The position numbers were made by a program, and so were the translations under genes. Shown here piece after piece: positions 15,378 to 21,958 of a DNA stretch of 21,958 nucleotides (position 1 is its first letter; the number at the start of each line of letters is the position of its first letter). The stretch comes from DATCLS01 sp035265325 (GTDB lineage Bacteria > Actinomycetota > Acidimicrobiia > Acidimicrobiales > VFJN01): positions 1-21,958 of the forward strand of contig DATFOS010000207.1 of assembly GCA_035265325.1 (NCBI GenBank). Reading direction: 5' to 3'. The notes under the pieces are model-generated. The model saw only the letters and a list, made by a program, of their open reading frames with translations, did no database searches and was not told the DNA's origin.

Positions 15378-16733
15378 ATGACGCCGGCCCGACGACCGTG
15401 GCGGGCGCTCGACGCTCGACGGTCGCTGGTGATGGCCGACCAGGCGGTGTCGAGCCTGAGCAACGTCGTCGTCACGATCATCGTGGCGGGGCACGTCACA
15501 CGCGACGAGTTCGGGGCGTTCTCCGTGGCGCTGGTGGCGTACCAGCTGGCCTCGGTGGCGGTCCGGGCCACGGTGGGCGAGCCCTACCTGTCCGCCCACT
15601 CGACCGACACGGGCGCGGCCCGGGCGACCGCGGCCGGGGACCTGTTGCGGGCGTCGCTGGCGGCGTCCGTGCTCGCCTCGTCGGTGATGGCGGTGGCGGC
15701 CCTGGCGGTCGGCGGCGACGCGGCCGCCGCGCTCCTGGCGCTCGCACTCGTGTTCCCCTTCCTCGGCGCCCAGGACGCCCTCCGCCACGTCGCCGTCGTG
15801 GACCGCCCCCACCTGGCGCTGGCCAGCGACGGCGTCTGGCTGGCCGGCGTGGCGGTGCTCGTGGTCGTGGCGCCCGGGGACGCCTCGGCCGCCTGGTTCG
15901 TGGCGGCCTGGGGGGTCGCCGGCATCGCGGGGCTGGCCGTTGCGATCGCGACGATGGATGTCCCGTGGCGCGGCGACGCCCGCCGGTGGGCGCGCAGCCA
16001 CCGGGAGATGGCCGGGGCGTTCCTGGCCGAGTCGGTGTCGGCGCGTGCGGCGGGCCAGGTCGTCCAGTTGGCGCTGGGGGCGATCGCCGGCCTGCCGGCC
16101 CTCGGCGCCGTGCGAGCGGCCCAGACGTTCTACGGCCCGCTCAACACGCTGTATGCCGGCATCTACCTGGCCCTCGTGCCCGACGGCGCCCGCAAGCGGG
16201 ACGAGCCCGCAAAGTTGCTGCACTTCATGCTCGTGGCCAGCGCGGTGGTCACGACCGGCGCCGCACTGTGGGCCCTCGTCGGCGTGTTCCTGCCCGATGC
16301 ATGGGGCACGGCGGTGTTCGGCGACACCTGGCGCGAGGCCGAGGAGCTGATGGTCCCGACCGGGCTGGCCGTCATCGCCGGGTCCGCCGCCACGGGCGCC
16401 TTCGCGGGGCTGCGCTCGCTGGGCGCCGCCCGCCACAGCCTGCGCGCCCGCCTGTGGAGCCTGCCGCCCGAGGTCGCCTGCGCCCTGGGCGGGGCCGTCG
16501 TGGGCGGGGCGGTCGGCTATTCCTACGGCTTCGCGGCGGGGAACCTGGTCATGGCCGCCATCTGGTGGACGATCTTCCTGGCCGCCCTGCGCCACCGCGC
16601 CCGGCACCCGGGCCTCACGGACGGCGCCGACCCCGGCGCGGCACCGCCTCCGGCCGAGGCATCATCTGCGGCGGCGGCGCCCGCCGTTCCGGGCCCGCCG
16701 CCCGCCCGAGCGAGCCGGGGAGCGCGCAAGTGA
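15378..16733 (+). CDS. Wzx-type oligosaccharide flippase (MOP/polysaccharide exporter family)
   Basis: 451 residues. ATG 15378 is favoured over GTG 15342: GACACT (15366-15371), a near -10 element, ends exactly 6 nt upstream, and the longer form would start inside a promoter-like region close to the terminator. The protein is made of about 12 hydrophobic segments. The opening, SLVMADQAVSSLSNVVVTIIVAGHVTRDEFGAFSVAL, is the typical first-helix pattern of Wzx/MurJ-type lipid-linked oligosaccharide flippases. A central gap with charged residues (about 190-225) divides the two six-helix halves. The C-terminal 45 residues are a Pro/Ala-rich soluble tail. It would move undecaprenyl-linked repeat units across the membrane. 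The downstream GT4 gene overlaps its stop by 4 nt (GTGA). Confidence 0.82.
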   Translation: MTPARRPWRALDARRSLVMADQAVSSLSNVVVTIIVAGHVTRDEFGAFSVALVAYQLASVAVRATVGEPYLSAHSTDTGAARATAAGDLLRASLAASVLASSVMAVAALAVGGDAAAALLALALVFPFLGAQDALRHVAVVDRPHLALASDGVWLAGVAVLVVVAPGDASAAWFVAAWGVAGIAGLAVAIATMDVPWRGDARRWARSHREMAGAFLAESVSARAAGQVVQLALGAIAGLPALGAVRAAQTFYGPLNTLYAGIYLALVPDGARKRDEPAKLLHFMLVASAVVTTGAALWALVGVFLPDAWGTAVFGDTWREAEELMVPTGLAVIAGSAATGAFAGLRSLGAARHSLRARLWSLPPEVACALGGAVVGGAVGYSYGFAAGNLVMAAIWWTIFLAALRHRARHPGLTDGADPGAAPPPAEASSAAAAPAVPGPPPARASRGARK

Positions 16734-17881
16734 CCGACACCGACGACACGCCCGTCCCCCCACCACCGCGGCGCCGGCCACCGGTGCGGGTGGCGGTGCT
16801 GTGGGGCCAGATGTCGGGCTACGTGTCCGCCGAGCTGACGGCCCTGCTGGACCACGGCGTCGAGCTGATGGTGTTCCACGAGGTGGCGTCGGCCGAGGCG
16901 CCGTTCAAGGCCGAGGCGCTGACCCAGGGCCTGCGCGCCCACGCCTGGTCGGGGGCGCCCGACGAGGCCGACATCGAACACCTGCTCGACGAGTTCTCTC
17001 CCGACGCCATGCTCGTCATCTCCTGGAACTTCGGCGCCTACCGCCGCATCGCCCGCCGCTGGCGGGGACGCGCCCTGCGGGTCCTGTGCATGGACAACCA
17101 GTGGTGGGGCACCCGCAAGCAGTGGGCCGGCGTGGCGATCTCGCGCTGGGTCGTCCGGCCGACCTACGACGTGGCGTTGGTGGCGGGGGAACGGCAGGCC
17201 GAGTTCGCCCGTCGCCTCGGCTTCACCCACGAGCAGCTCATCTGGGGCATGAACACGGCCGACGTCGCCCGCTTCGGCGAGGTGGCGCGGGAGCGGAAGG
17301 GCGAGCTGCCGCCGGAGGCCTTCCTCTACGTGGGCCGGCTGGTCCCGGACAAGGCCATCGACGTGCTGGCGGACGGCTACGCCCGCTACCGCAGGCGGGC
17401 GGCCGACCCGTGGCCCCTGATCGTCGCCGGCACCGGCCCCGAGGCCCACCACCTGATCGGCGTCGAGGGCGTCGAGCTGCTCGGCTTCGTCCAGCCGTCC
17501 GACATGCCCGACACGTTCGCCCGGGCAGGGTGCCTCGTGGTGACGAGCCGGTTCGAGCCTTGGGCCGTGGTGATCCACGAGGCCACCGCGGCGGCCCTCC
17601 CGGTCGTGTGCACGTGGGTGTGCGGGGCCGCCACCCGGCTCGTCCTCGACGGGTACAACGGCGTGGTCATGAGCCCGGACAGCGCCGAGGCGGTGGCTGT
17701 GGCGTTGGCCCGGATCAGCACCGCCTCCGACGACGAGCGGCGGGCGATGGGTGAGGGCAGCGCAGCGCTGGCCGCCCAGTACTCGCCGGACCGCTGGGCG
17801 CGGAACCTGCTCGGGCGGCTCGACCAGCTGGTGGCCGATGTCGAGCTCGTGCCGCTGCCGGCCGGCCGGCGCGCCCGCTAG
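16730..17881 (+). CDS. Glycosyltransferase family 4 protein
   Basis: 383 residues. GTG 16730 overlaps the flippase stop as GTGA and has GGGGAG just upstream. After a Pro/Arg-rich start (about 1-17), the GT-B fold begins at VRVAVLWGQMSGYVSAELTALL. The linker to the donor domain is at FLYVGRLVPDKAIDVLADGY (198-217), and the donor site has the complete EX7E motif, Glu276 to Glu284 in EPWAVVIHE, followed by AALPVV. There is no membrane segment. It adds a sugar from a nucleotide donor to the growing lipid-linked repeat unit; identity of sugar unknown. Its stop codon overlaps the stop codon of the converging polymerase gene in the tetranucleotide CTAG (17878-17881). Confidence 0.9.
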   Translation: MTDTDDTPVPPPPRRRPPVRVAVLWGQMSGYVSAELTALLDHGVELMVFHEVASAEAPFKAEALTQGLRAHAWSGAPDEADIEHLLDEFSPDAMLVISWNFGAYRRIARRWRGRALRVLCMDNQWWGTRKQWAGVAISRWVVRPTYDVALVAGERQAEFARRLGFTHEQLIWGMNTADVARFGEVARERKGELPPEAFLYVGRLVPDKAIDVLADGYARYRRRAADPWPLIVAGTGPEAHHLIGVEGVELLGFVQPSDMPDTFARAGCLVVTSRFEPWAVVIHEATAAALPVVCTWVCGAATRLVLDGYNGVVMSPDSAEAVAVALARISTASDDERRAMGEGSAALAAQYSPDRWARNLLGRLDQLVADVELVPLPAGRRAR

Positions 17882-19248
17882 CGCGTCTCGACGGCGGGCG
17901 GCCCGGTCGAGCCGTTGCGGCCGGGCTCGCCCCGGGCGGGGAGGCGGGCGATCTCCGCCACCTCGGCCTGGCGCTGCTCCCAGACGACGCGCATCTCCTC
18001 ACGTCGCAGCGACCACAGCGCGCCGATCATCGCCACGGACATCCAGTAGTACCGCTGGTACTCGGTGGGCTGGAACATGGCGAACGTGTTGGCGCTCACC
18101 AGCGCAGCCGTCAGCGCCACGGCGGTGGCGTGCAGGCTGGAGTGCCTGGTGTTGCGCAGCAGGCGGATGCACTGCTGCAACGCGAACCCGATGATCATCA
18201 GCACGCCGACCAGGCCGGGCAGCCCGGCCTGGAAGATGAAGCGGAAGAACATGTTGTGGACGCCGGCGGCGTCCGCGGCGCCGGGGTCGTTGAGGTCGTA
18301 GCTGCCGAAGCCCTGACCCACCACCAGCGACTCGTCGAAGCGCTGGATGACCTCCTCGTTGCGCGTCTCGCGGCTGTCGACGCTGCCCTGCACGTACTGG
18401 TCTCCGGACGTGAAGCGGTCGAACCGCTCGACGACCGGCAGGTCGCTGGTGAACAGCGCGAACAGGCCGGCCACGACTCCGAAGGCGACCAGCATGGGCA
18501 GCAGCGGGGAGGTCCACGCCCGCCCGGGCCGGCGGACGTGGCGCCAGCCGCCCGCGACCAGCATGGCCACCACACCGGCCAGGCCTCCGAGCAGGCCGCT
18601 CATCGACCCGGTCGTGGCGATGGCGTAGAAGACCAGCCCGATCGGGACGGCGCGCGACAGCAGCTCGCGCCCGTCGGTGCGGTACTCGCGCCGGCGGGGA
18701 ACCCCCAGCAGGAACAGCGGCAGGCCGATGACGAGGAGGCCGGCGAGCTCGTTGGGCTGCTCGAAGAACGCGGTCTGGCGATTCTCCGAGTTCTCGACGG
18801 AGAAGCTGGTGAGGCCGAGCTGGCCGGAAATGGCCACCAGCGCGTTGAACACGATGCAGATCCGCCAGCCCGTCAGCAGCCGCGCCAGCGAGTCGCGGTC
18901 CCGGGCCAGGGCGCGGATGACCCAGAACATGCCGAGGAAGATCCAGGCGAAGCGGAGGGTGACCGCCAAGGAGCGGCCCGGGTCCCACGACTGCAACGCC
19001 GACAGGGTTCCGGCCGTGAGCAGCAGGAGGATGCCGACGAGCACCCCCGGCGACGTCCGCCGGGCCCGCTTGGGGGCGAGCTGCGCCTCGCGCCCGCCCA
19101 GCACGTCGGCGAGCATGAAGGCAAACGCCACGAGGAACGCCAGGTCGGACAGCGGCCAGTCGGCGATGCGCGTCCTGTTGAAGCCCATCAACATCAGGCC
19201 CAGGACGGCGAAGGTCAAGGCGATGTTCGTGCGCCGCCGGGGGCGCAC
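17878..19248 (-). CDS. O-antigen ligase / Wzy-type polymerase family membrane protein
   Basis: 456 residues from GTG 19248. A longer reading from ATG 19377 adds 43 residues of Arg/Cys/Tyr-rich sequence that does not look like protein and overlaps the start and promoter of the divergent Wzz gene. No other ATG, GTG or TTG lies in between. About 10-11 membrane helices are visible, with a large external loop (about 285-345) holding RFDRFTSGDQYVQGS and ESLVVGQGFGSYDLND, then GVHNMFFRFIFQAGLPGLVGVL. The G-x-G and H-N-x-(F/Y) pattern before a Gly-rich helix is the signature of the O-antigen ligase/polymerase family (PF04932-type). It either joins repeat units (Wzy) or ligates a chain to an acceptor; with Wzx and Wzz in the same locus, Wzy is the more likely role. 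The C-terminal 50 residues are charged and cytoplasmic. Confidence 0.83.
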   Translation of the reverse strand: MRPRRRTNIALTFAVLGLMLMGFNRTRIADWPLSDLAFLVAFAFMLADVLGGREAQLAPKRARRTSPGVLVGILLLLTAGTLSALQSWDPGRSLAVTLRFAWIFLGMFWVIRALARDRDSLARLLTGWRICIVFNALVAISGQLGLTSFSVENSENRQTAFFEQPNELAGLLVIGLPLFLLGVPRRREYRTDGRELLSRAVPIGLVFYAIATTGSMSGLLGGLAGVVAMLVAGGWRHVRRPGRAWTSPLLPMLVAFGVVAGLFALFTSDLPVVERFDRFTSGDQYVQGSVDSRETRNEEVIQRFDESLVVGQGFGSYDLNDPGAADAAGVHNMFFRFIFQAGLPGLVGVLMIIGFALQQCIRLLRNTRHSSLHATAVALTAALVSANTFAMFQPTEYQRYYWMSVAMIGALWSLRREEMRVVWEQRQAEVAEIARLPARGEPGRNGSTGPPAVETR

Positions 19249-19360
19249 GGCGGCACCCGCGGGCGCGGGGAGCGGCGGCGAGTCGAGCGCGATCCCCGGA
19301 CGGTAACACCGGCACCGCGATCCCCCATAGGAGCGATGGCCAGCGGCGAACCATGGCGAG

Positions 19361-19366
19361 TACCAT
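19361..19366 (+). promoter_or_regulatory. Candidate -10 element TACCAT of the Wzz/BY-kinase gene
   Basis: TACCAT fits TANNNT and ends 9 nt before ATG 19376, so the transcript would have a leader of only about 3 nt. No Shine-Dalgarno sequence is present, which supports a short-leader mRNA. No -35 recognised. Confidence 0.35.
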
Positions 19367-19375
19367 CCGCGCCGC

Positions 19376-21190
19376 ATGGATCCGCAGCTGGAGGAACCAG
19401 ACCTACGGTCCTACCTGGGGGTGATCGCTCGGCGTCGGTGGCTGGTGATCCTCACCACGCTGGCCTTCGTAGGCGTCGCCCTCGCCGTGTCGCTGATCCC
19501 GGCGCCGACGTACCGCGTCCGCGCGCAGGTCCAGACGACGTCGGTGGCCGACCCCCTGGTCCTCATCTTCGGGCAGAGCAACGACCTCGACCGGCAGGCG
19601 GCCTCCGAGATCGCCTACCTCGAGTCCTTCGACATCCGCGTTGCCGTGGCCAACACGTACAACGGCGAGCTCGACGACGAGAACGTGTACCGGGTCAACA
19701 TCACCCCGGTCCAGGGCCAGAACCCCAACGTGACCAGCTCGGTCGTCGAGCTGTCGCTCAACTCGTCCGATCCCGAGCAGGCGGCGACGCTCGTCAACGT
19801 CTACGCCAACGCCTACGTGCGGCAGCGCGAGGTCATCCAGGCGGAGCGGTTCATCGCCGTGCAGGACCAGCTGGAGGACTTCCTCGCCCGGGTCCAGGCC
19901 GACATCGACGAGGTCCGCCAGCCGATCGCCGACCTCGAGGCCCAGGCCCAGGCCGGCGACTTCGACCAGGCCGACGCCGCCCGCCTCGAGGGCCTGCGAG
20001 AGACGCTCCAGCCGCAGCTCGACGCCCTCTCGGCGCAGGCGGGCACCGTGCGGAGCCGCATCGCCGACACACAGCTCGGCCTGGCCACCCGCTCCGAGGG
20101 CAACGCCCAGGTCCTCAGCTATGCGGGCGTGCCCGAGGCACCGGTCAGCCCCAACATCCCGCTGAACCTGGCGATCGGCCTCGTCTTGGGCCTGTTCCTC
20201 GGCGCGGCCCTGGCCTTCGTGCGGGACTACTTCGACGACTCGGTGAAGTCCAAGGAGGTCGTCGACCGGGTCACCGGCGTCACGATGCTGGGCCTCATCC
20301 CCAAGGTCGACGCCGGCGGGTCGGAGGTCGTCACGGTCACGCACCCCTCCGCCCCCGCAGCCGAGGCGTTCCGCTCGTTGCGCACCGCGGTCAAGTTCCT
20401 CAGCCTCGAGCGTCAGGTCCGGGTCGTGCAGGTCACGAGCCCGTCGCCGGGGGAGGGCAAGACGTTCGTGGCGGTCAACCTGGCCATCGCCTTCGCACAG
20501 GCCGGCGAGCGGGTCGTCGTGGTCGGCGCCGACCTGCGCCGCCCCCGTCTCGAGCAGCTGCTCGACGTGCCGCTCACGCCCGGCCTGACCGGCGTGCTGA
20601 TCGGCGACGTGACGCTGCCGCAGGCCATCCAGTCGGTGGCGGCGGTGCCCAACCTCTCGGTCCTGCCGGCCGGCTCGCCGCCGCCCAACCCGTCCGAGCT
20701 GCTGTCGGGCGAGCGGGCCCGGCGCCTGGTCGACGTGCTGGGCCAGACCTACGACATGGTGGTCATCGACTGCCCGCCGGTCCTGCCGGTCACCGACTCG
20801 CTGGTCGTGGCCCGCATGGTCGACACCTCGCTGTTGGTGGCCTCGGCGCACAAGACGTCGAAGCGGGCGCTGACCCGGGCGGTCGAGCTGCTGCGCCAGG
20901 TCGACGCCCCCCTGGCAGGCACCGTGCTCAACAGCCTGTCGCCCGACGCCACGTTCAGCACCGAGCCCTACCGCTACGACACGGCGCTGGCCCAGGCGCC
21001 GCGCCGTCGCCGGGGCGGCGTGACCGCCGGCGTCGGGGCCAGCAACGGGAACGGGAACGGCTACCAGTACGAGGGCGGCCCCCCGGGTGAGGACGGCGGC
21101 CGCCGCTTCGGCCGCCGCAACCGGGGCGAGGCGCCCTCGGGCGAGTGGCCGCCGGCGCCCCCGGCGCCGGGGATGCCCGGGCCGCGATAG
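19376..21190 (+). CDS. Polysaccharide co-polymerase / tyrosine autokinase fusion (Wzz domain plus BY-kinase)
   Basis: 604 residues. The N-terminal part is a Wzz chain-length determinant domain: LRSYLGVIARRRWLVILTTLAFVGVALAVSLI with TM1 (about 22-42), an extracytoplasmic helical region (about 43-258) with coiled-coil-like Gln/Ala/Asp-rich helices, a Pro-containing stretch and TM2 (about 261-281). A cytoplasmic BY-kinase follows, with Walker A SPSPGEGKT (Lys362), an A' region VVVGADLRRP (Asp386) and Walker B VVIDCPP (Asp465). In the A' motif the first of the usual two aspartates is Gly384. The C-terminal tail is Gly/Asn/Arg/Pro-rich and has only four tyrosines in two pairs (532/534, 563/565) as possible autophosphorylation sites. 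Such fusions regulate polymer length and export with Wzy. It is transcribed divergently from the Wzy-like gene. Confidence 0.9.
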   Translation: MDPQLEEPDLRSYLGVIARRRWLVILTTLAFVGVALAVSLIPAPTYRVRAQVQTTSVADPLVLIFGQSNDLDRQAASEIAYLESFDIRVAVANTYNGELDDENVYRVNITPVQGQNPNVTSSVVELSLNSSDPEQAATLVNVYANAYVRQREVIQAERFIAVQDQLEDFLARVQADIDEVRQPIADLEAQAQAGDFDQADAARLEGLRETLQPQLDALSAQAGTVRSRIADTQLGLATRSEGNAQVLSYAGVPEAPVSPNIPLNLAIGLVLGLFLGAALAFVRDYFDDSVKSKEVVDRVTGVTMLGLIPKVDAGGSEVVTVTHPSAPAAEAFRSLRTAVKFLSLERQVRVVQVTSPSPGEGKTFVAVNLAIAFAQAGERVVVVGADLRRPRLEQLLDVPLTPGLTGVLIGDVTLPQAIQSVAAVPNLSVLPAGSPPPNPSELLSGERARRLVDVLGQTYDMVVIDCPPVLPVTDSLVVARMVDTSLLVASAHKTSKRALTRAVELLRQVDAPLAGTVLNSLSPDATFSTEPYRYDTALAQAPRRRRGGVTAGVGASNGNGNGYQYEGGPPGEDGGRRFGRRNRGEAPSGEWPPAPPAPGMPGPR

Positions 21191-21209
21191 ACGCCTCGGG
21201 CTGCCCTCC

Positions 21210-21236
21210 AAAGTTGAGTGTGGGGGTGTCAACTTT
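21210..21236 (+). promoter_or_regulatory. HspR (HAIR-like) operator in front of clpB
   Basis: TTGAGT (21214-21219), N7, TGTCAA (21227-21232) matches TTGAGT-N7-ACTCAA with a perfect left half and 4 of 6 in the right half. It lies within a longer perfect dyad: AAAGTTGA (21210-21217) and TCAACTTT (21229-21236). Geometry is the same as in the dnaK site at 7187-7205. Confidence 0.7.
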
Positions 21237-21250
21237 CCTCTAGCGGTGGG

Positions 21251-21256
21251 TAGAGT
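21251..21256 (+). promoter_or_regulatory. -10 element TAGAGT of clpB, leaderless-type
   Basis: TAGAGT fits TANNNT and ends 6 nt before ATG 21263, predicting transcription from the start codon itself. The right half of the HspR site, TGTCAA (21227-21232), is 18 bp upstream, where a -35 would lie, so bound HspR would cover the -35 region. Confidence 0.5.
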
Positions 21257-21262
21257 GGCGTC

Positions 21263-21958
21263 ATGGCGCTCGACCCGAATCGCTGGACCCTCAAGGTCCA
21301 AGAGGCCTTCACTGCGGCCGTCGAGGCCGCCAAGCAGGCATCCAATCCGGAAGTCACCCCCGACCACCTGCTCGGCGCCCTCCTGGGCCAGGGCGAGGGC
21401 GTCACCCTCCCCATCCTCCAGCGGCTGGGGAAGGAGCCGCTGTCGCTCCGCAACCGCGTCGACGAGGCGCTCGCCAAGCTGCCCCGGGCCTACGGGTCCG
21501 AGGCGCGGCTGGGGCGCGAGCTGCAGCAGACGTTCGACGCCGCCGACGCCGCCCGCACCGAGCTGCGCGACGAGTACCTCTCCACCGAGCACCTGCTCCT
21601 GGCGCTGGCCGACCGGCTCGGCGTCACCCGCGACGAGGTGCTCACGGCGATGCGGTCGGTCCGCGGCAGCCACCGCGTCACCTCGCAGAACCCCGAGGAG
21701 CAATACCAGGCGCTCGAGCGCTACGGCCGCGACCTGACCGACGACGCCCGCCAGGGCAAGCTCGACCCGGTCATCGGCCGCGACGACGAGATCCGCCGGG
21801 TCATCCAGGTGCTGTCCCGGCGCACGAAGAACAACCCCGTCCTCATCGGCGAGCCCGGCGTCGGCAAGACCGCCATCGTCGAGGGCCTCGCCAGGCGCAT
21901 CGTCGAGGGCGACGTGCCCGAGGGCCTGAAGGACAAGCGGCTCATCGCCCTCGACCTG
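21263..21958 (+). CDS. clpB: ATP-dependent disaggregase ClpB, N-terminal part
   Basis: 232 codons, open to the right edge. ATG 21263 gives MALDPNRWTLKVQEAFTAAV, and no Shine-Dalgarno precedes it. The Clp N-domain double repeat (about 6-145) includes NPEVTPDHLLGALL and DEYLSTEHLLLAL. A linker and the start of AAA+ domain 1 follow, with ALERYGRDLTDDARQGKLDPVIGRDDEIRRVIQVLSRRTKNNPVLIGEPGVGKT, whose Walker A lysine is Lys202. ClpB versus ClpC or ClpA is supported by the GRDLTDDAR and RRTKNNPVL forms, and by the HspR-like operator, as clpB is a known HspR target in actinobacteria. It extracts proteins from aggregates together with DnaK/DnaJ/GrpE encoded upstream. Confidence 0.95.
   Translation, partial: MALDPNRWTLKVQEAFTAAVEAAKQASNPEVTPDHLLGALLGQGEGVTLPILQRLGKEPLSLRNRVDEALAKLPRAYGSEARLGRELQQTFDAADAARTELRDEYLSTEHLLLALADRLGVTRDEVLTAMRSVRGSHRVTSQNPEEQYQALERYGRDLTDDARQGKLDPVIGRDDEIRRVIQVLSRRTKNNPVLIGEPGVGKTAIVEGLARRIVEGDVPEGLKDKRLIALDL

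Noticed and set aside
19249..19377. 43-residue N-terminal extension of the Wzy-like protein from ATG 19377
   Set aside because: It overlaps the start and promoter of the divergent gene and has an unlikely Arg/Cys/Tyr-rich composition before the first membrane helix.
18130..21090. 986-residue plus-strand ORF over the Wzy-like and Wzz genes
   Set aside because: Shadow frame crossing a divergent gene pair, with Arg/Gly/Pro/Gln-rich composition and no motifs.

Overview
The window is very GC-rich (about 70% or more by eye) and reads as a chromosomal segment of a high-GC actinobacterium. I infer Acidimicrobiia or a relative. The reasons are a dnaK-grpE-dnaJ-hspR operon with HspR-type operators, the actinobacterial division protein CrgA, frequent GTG starts and several start codons placed exactly where a leaderless transcript would begin. 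No tRNA, rRNA, insertion sequence, integrase or CRISPR array was seen. Most long antisense ORFs are shadows of GC-rich codons.

Left part (1-7000), housekeeping genes: the 3' end of a thiolase with a strong hairpin; a secreted, probably lipoprotein, CocE/NonD-type alpha/beta hydrolase; a 110-residue membrane protein with a small zinc-ribbon-like tail; a 140-bp intergenic gap with two inward-facing DnaA-box-like sequences; crgA (minus strand); a Ppx/GppA phosphatase; a TrpG/PabA glutamine amidotransferase; and a minus-strand, membrane-anchored protein with two copies of a four-cysteine extracellular domain. crgA close to trpG/pabA recalls the origin-proximal arrangement of Mycobacterium.

Middle part (7180-11190), heat shock: dnaK-grpE-dnaJ-hspR, tightly packed (two 4-bp GTGA overlaps). 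A promoter ahead of dnaK overlaps an HspR-like operator. A matching HspR-like site lies in front of clpB at the right edge (21263 to end, partial), so the two transcription units probably form one HspR regulon, with HspR and DnaK closing the feedback loop.

Right part (11207-21190), surface polysaccharide: between hspR and clpB sits a roughly 10-kb Wzx/Wzy-type polysaccharide locus. It holds a polyprenyl-glycosylphosphotransferase-like membrane protein (minus strand), two GT4 glycosyltransferases, a GDP-mannose 3,5-epimerase, a Wzx-type flippase, an O-antigen ligase/Wzy-type polymerase (minus strand) and a Wzz/BY-kinase fusion for chain length control. The most unusual gene is the first: it has the membrane and nucleotide-binding-like half of a priming transferase, but the catalytic sugar-transferase domain is missing and is replaced by a low-complexity Asn-Gly-Thr-Pro repeat tail. 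No other priming transferase is visible in the window.
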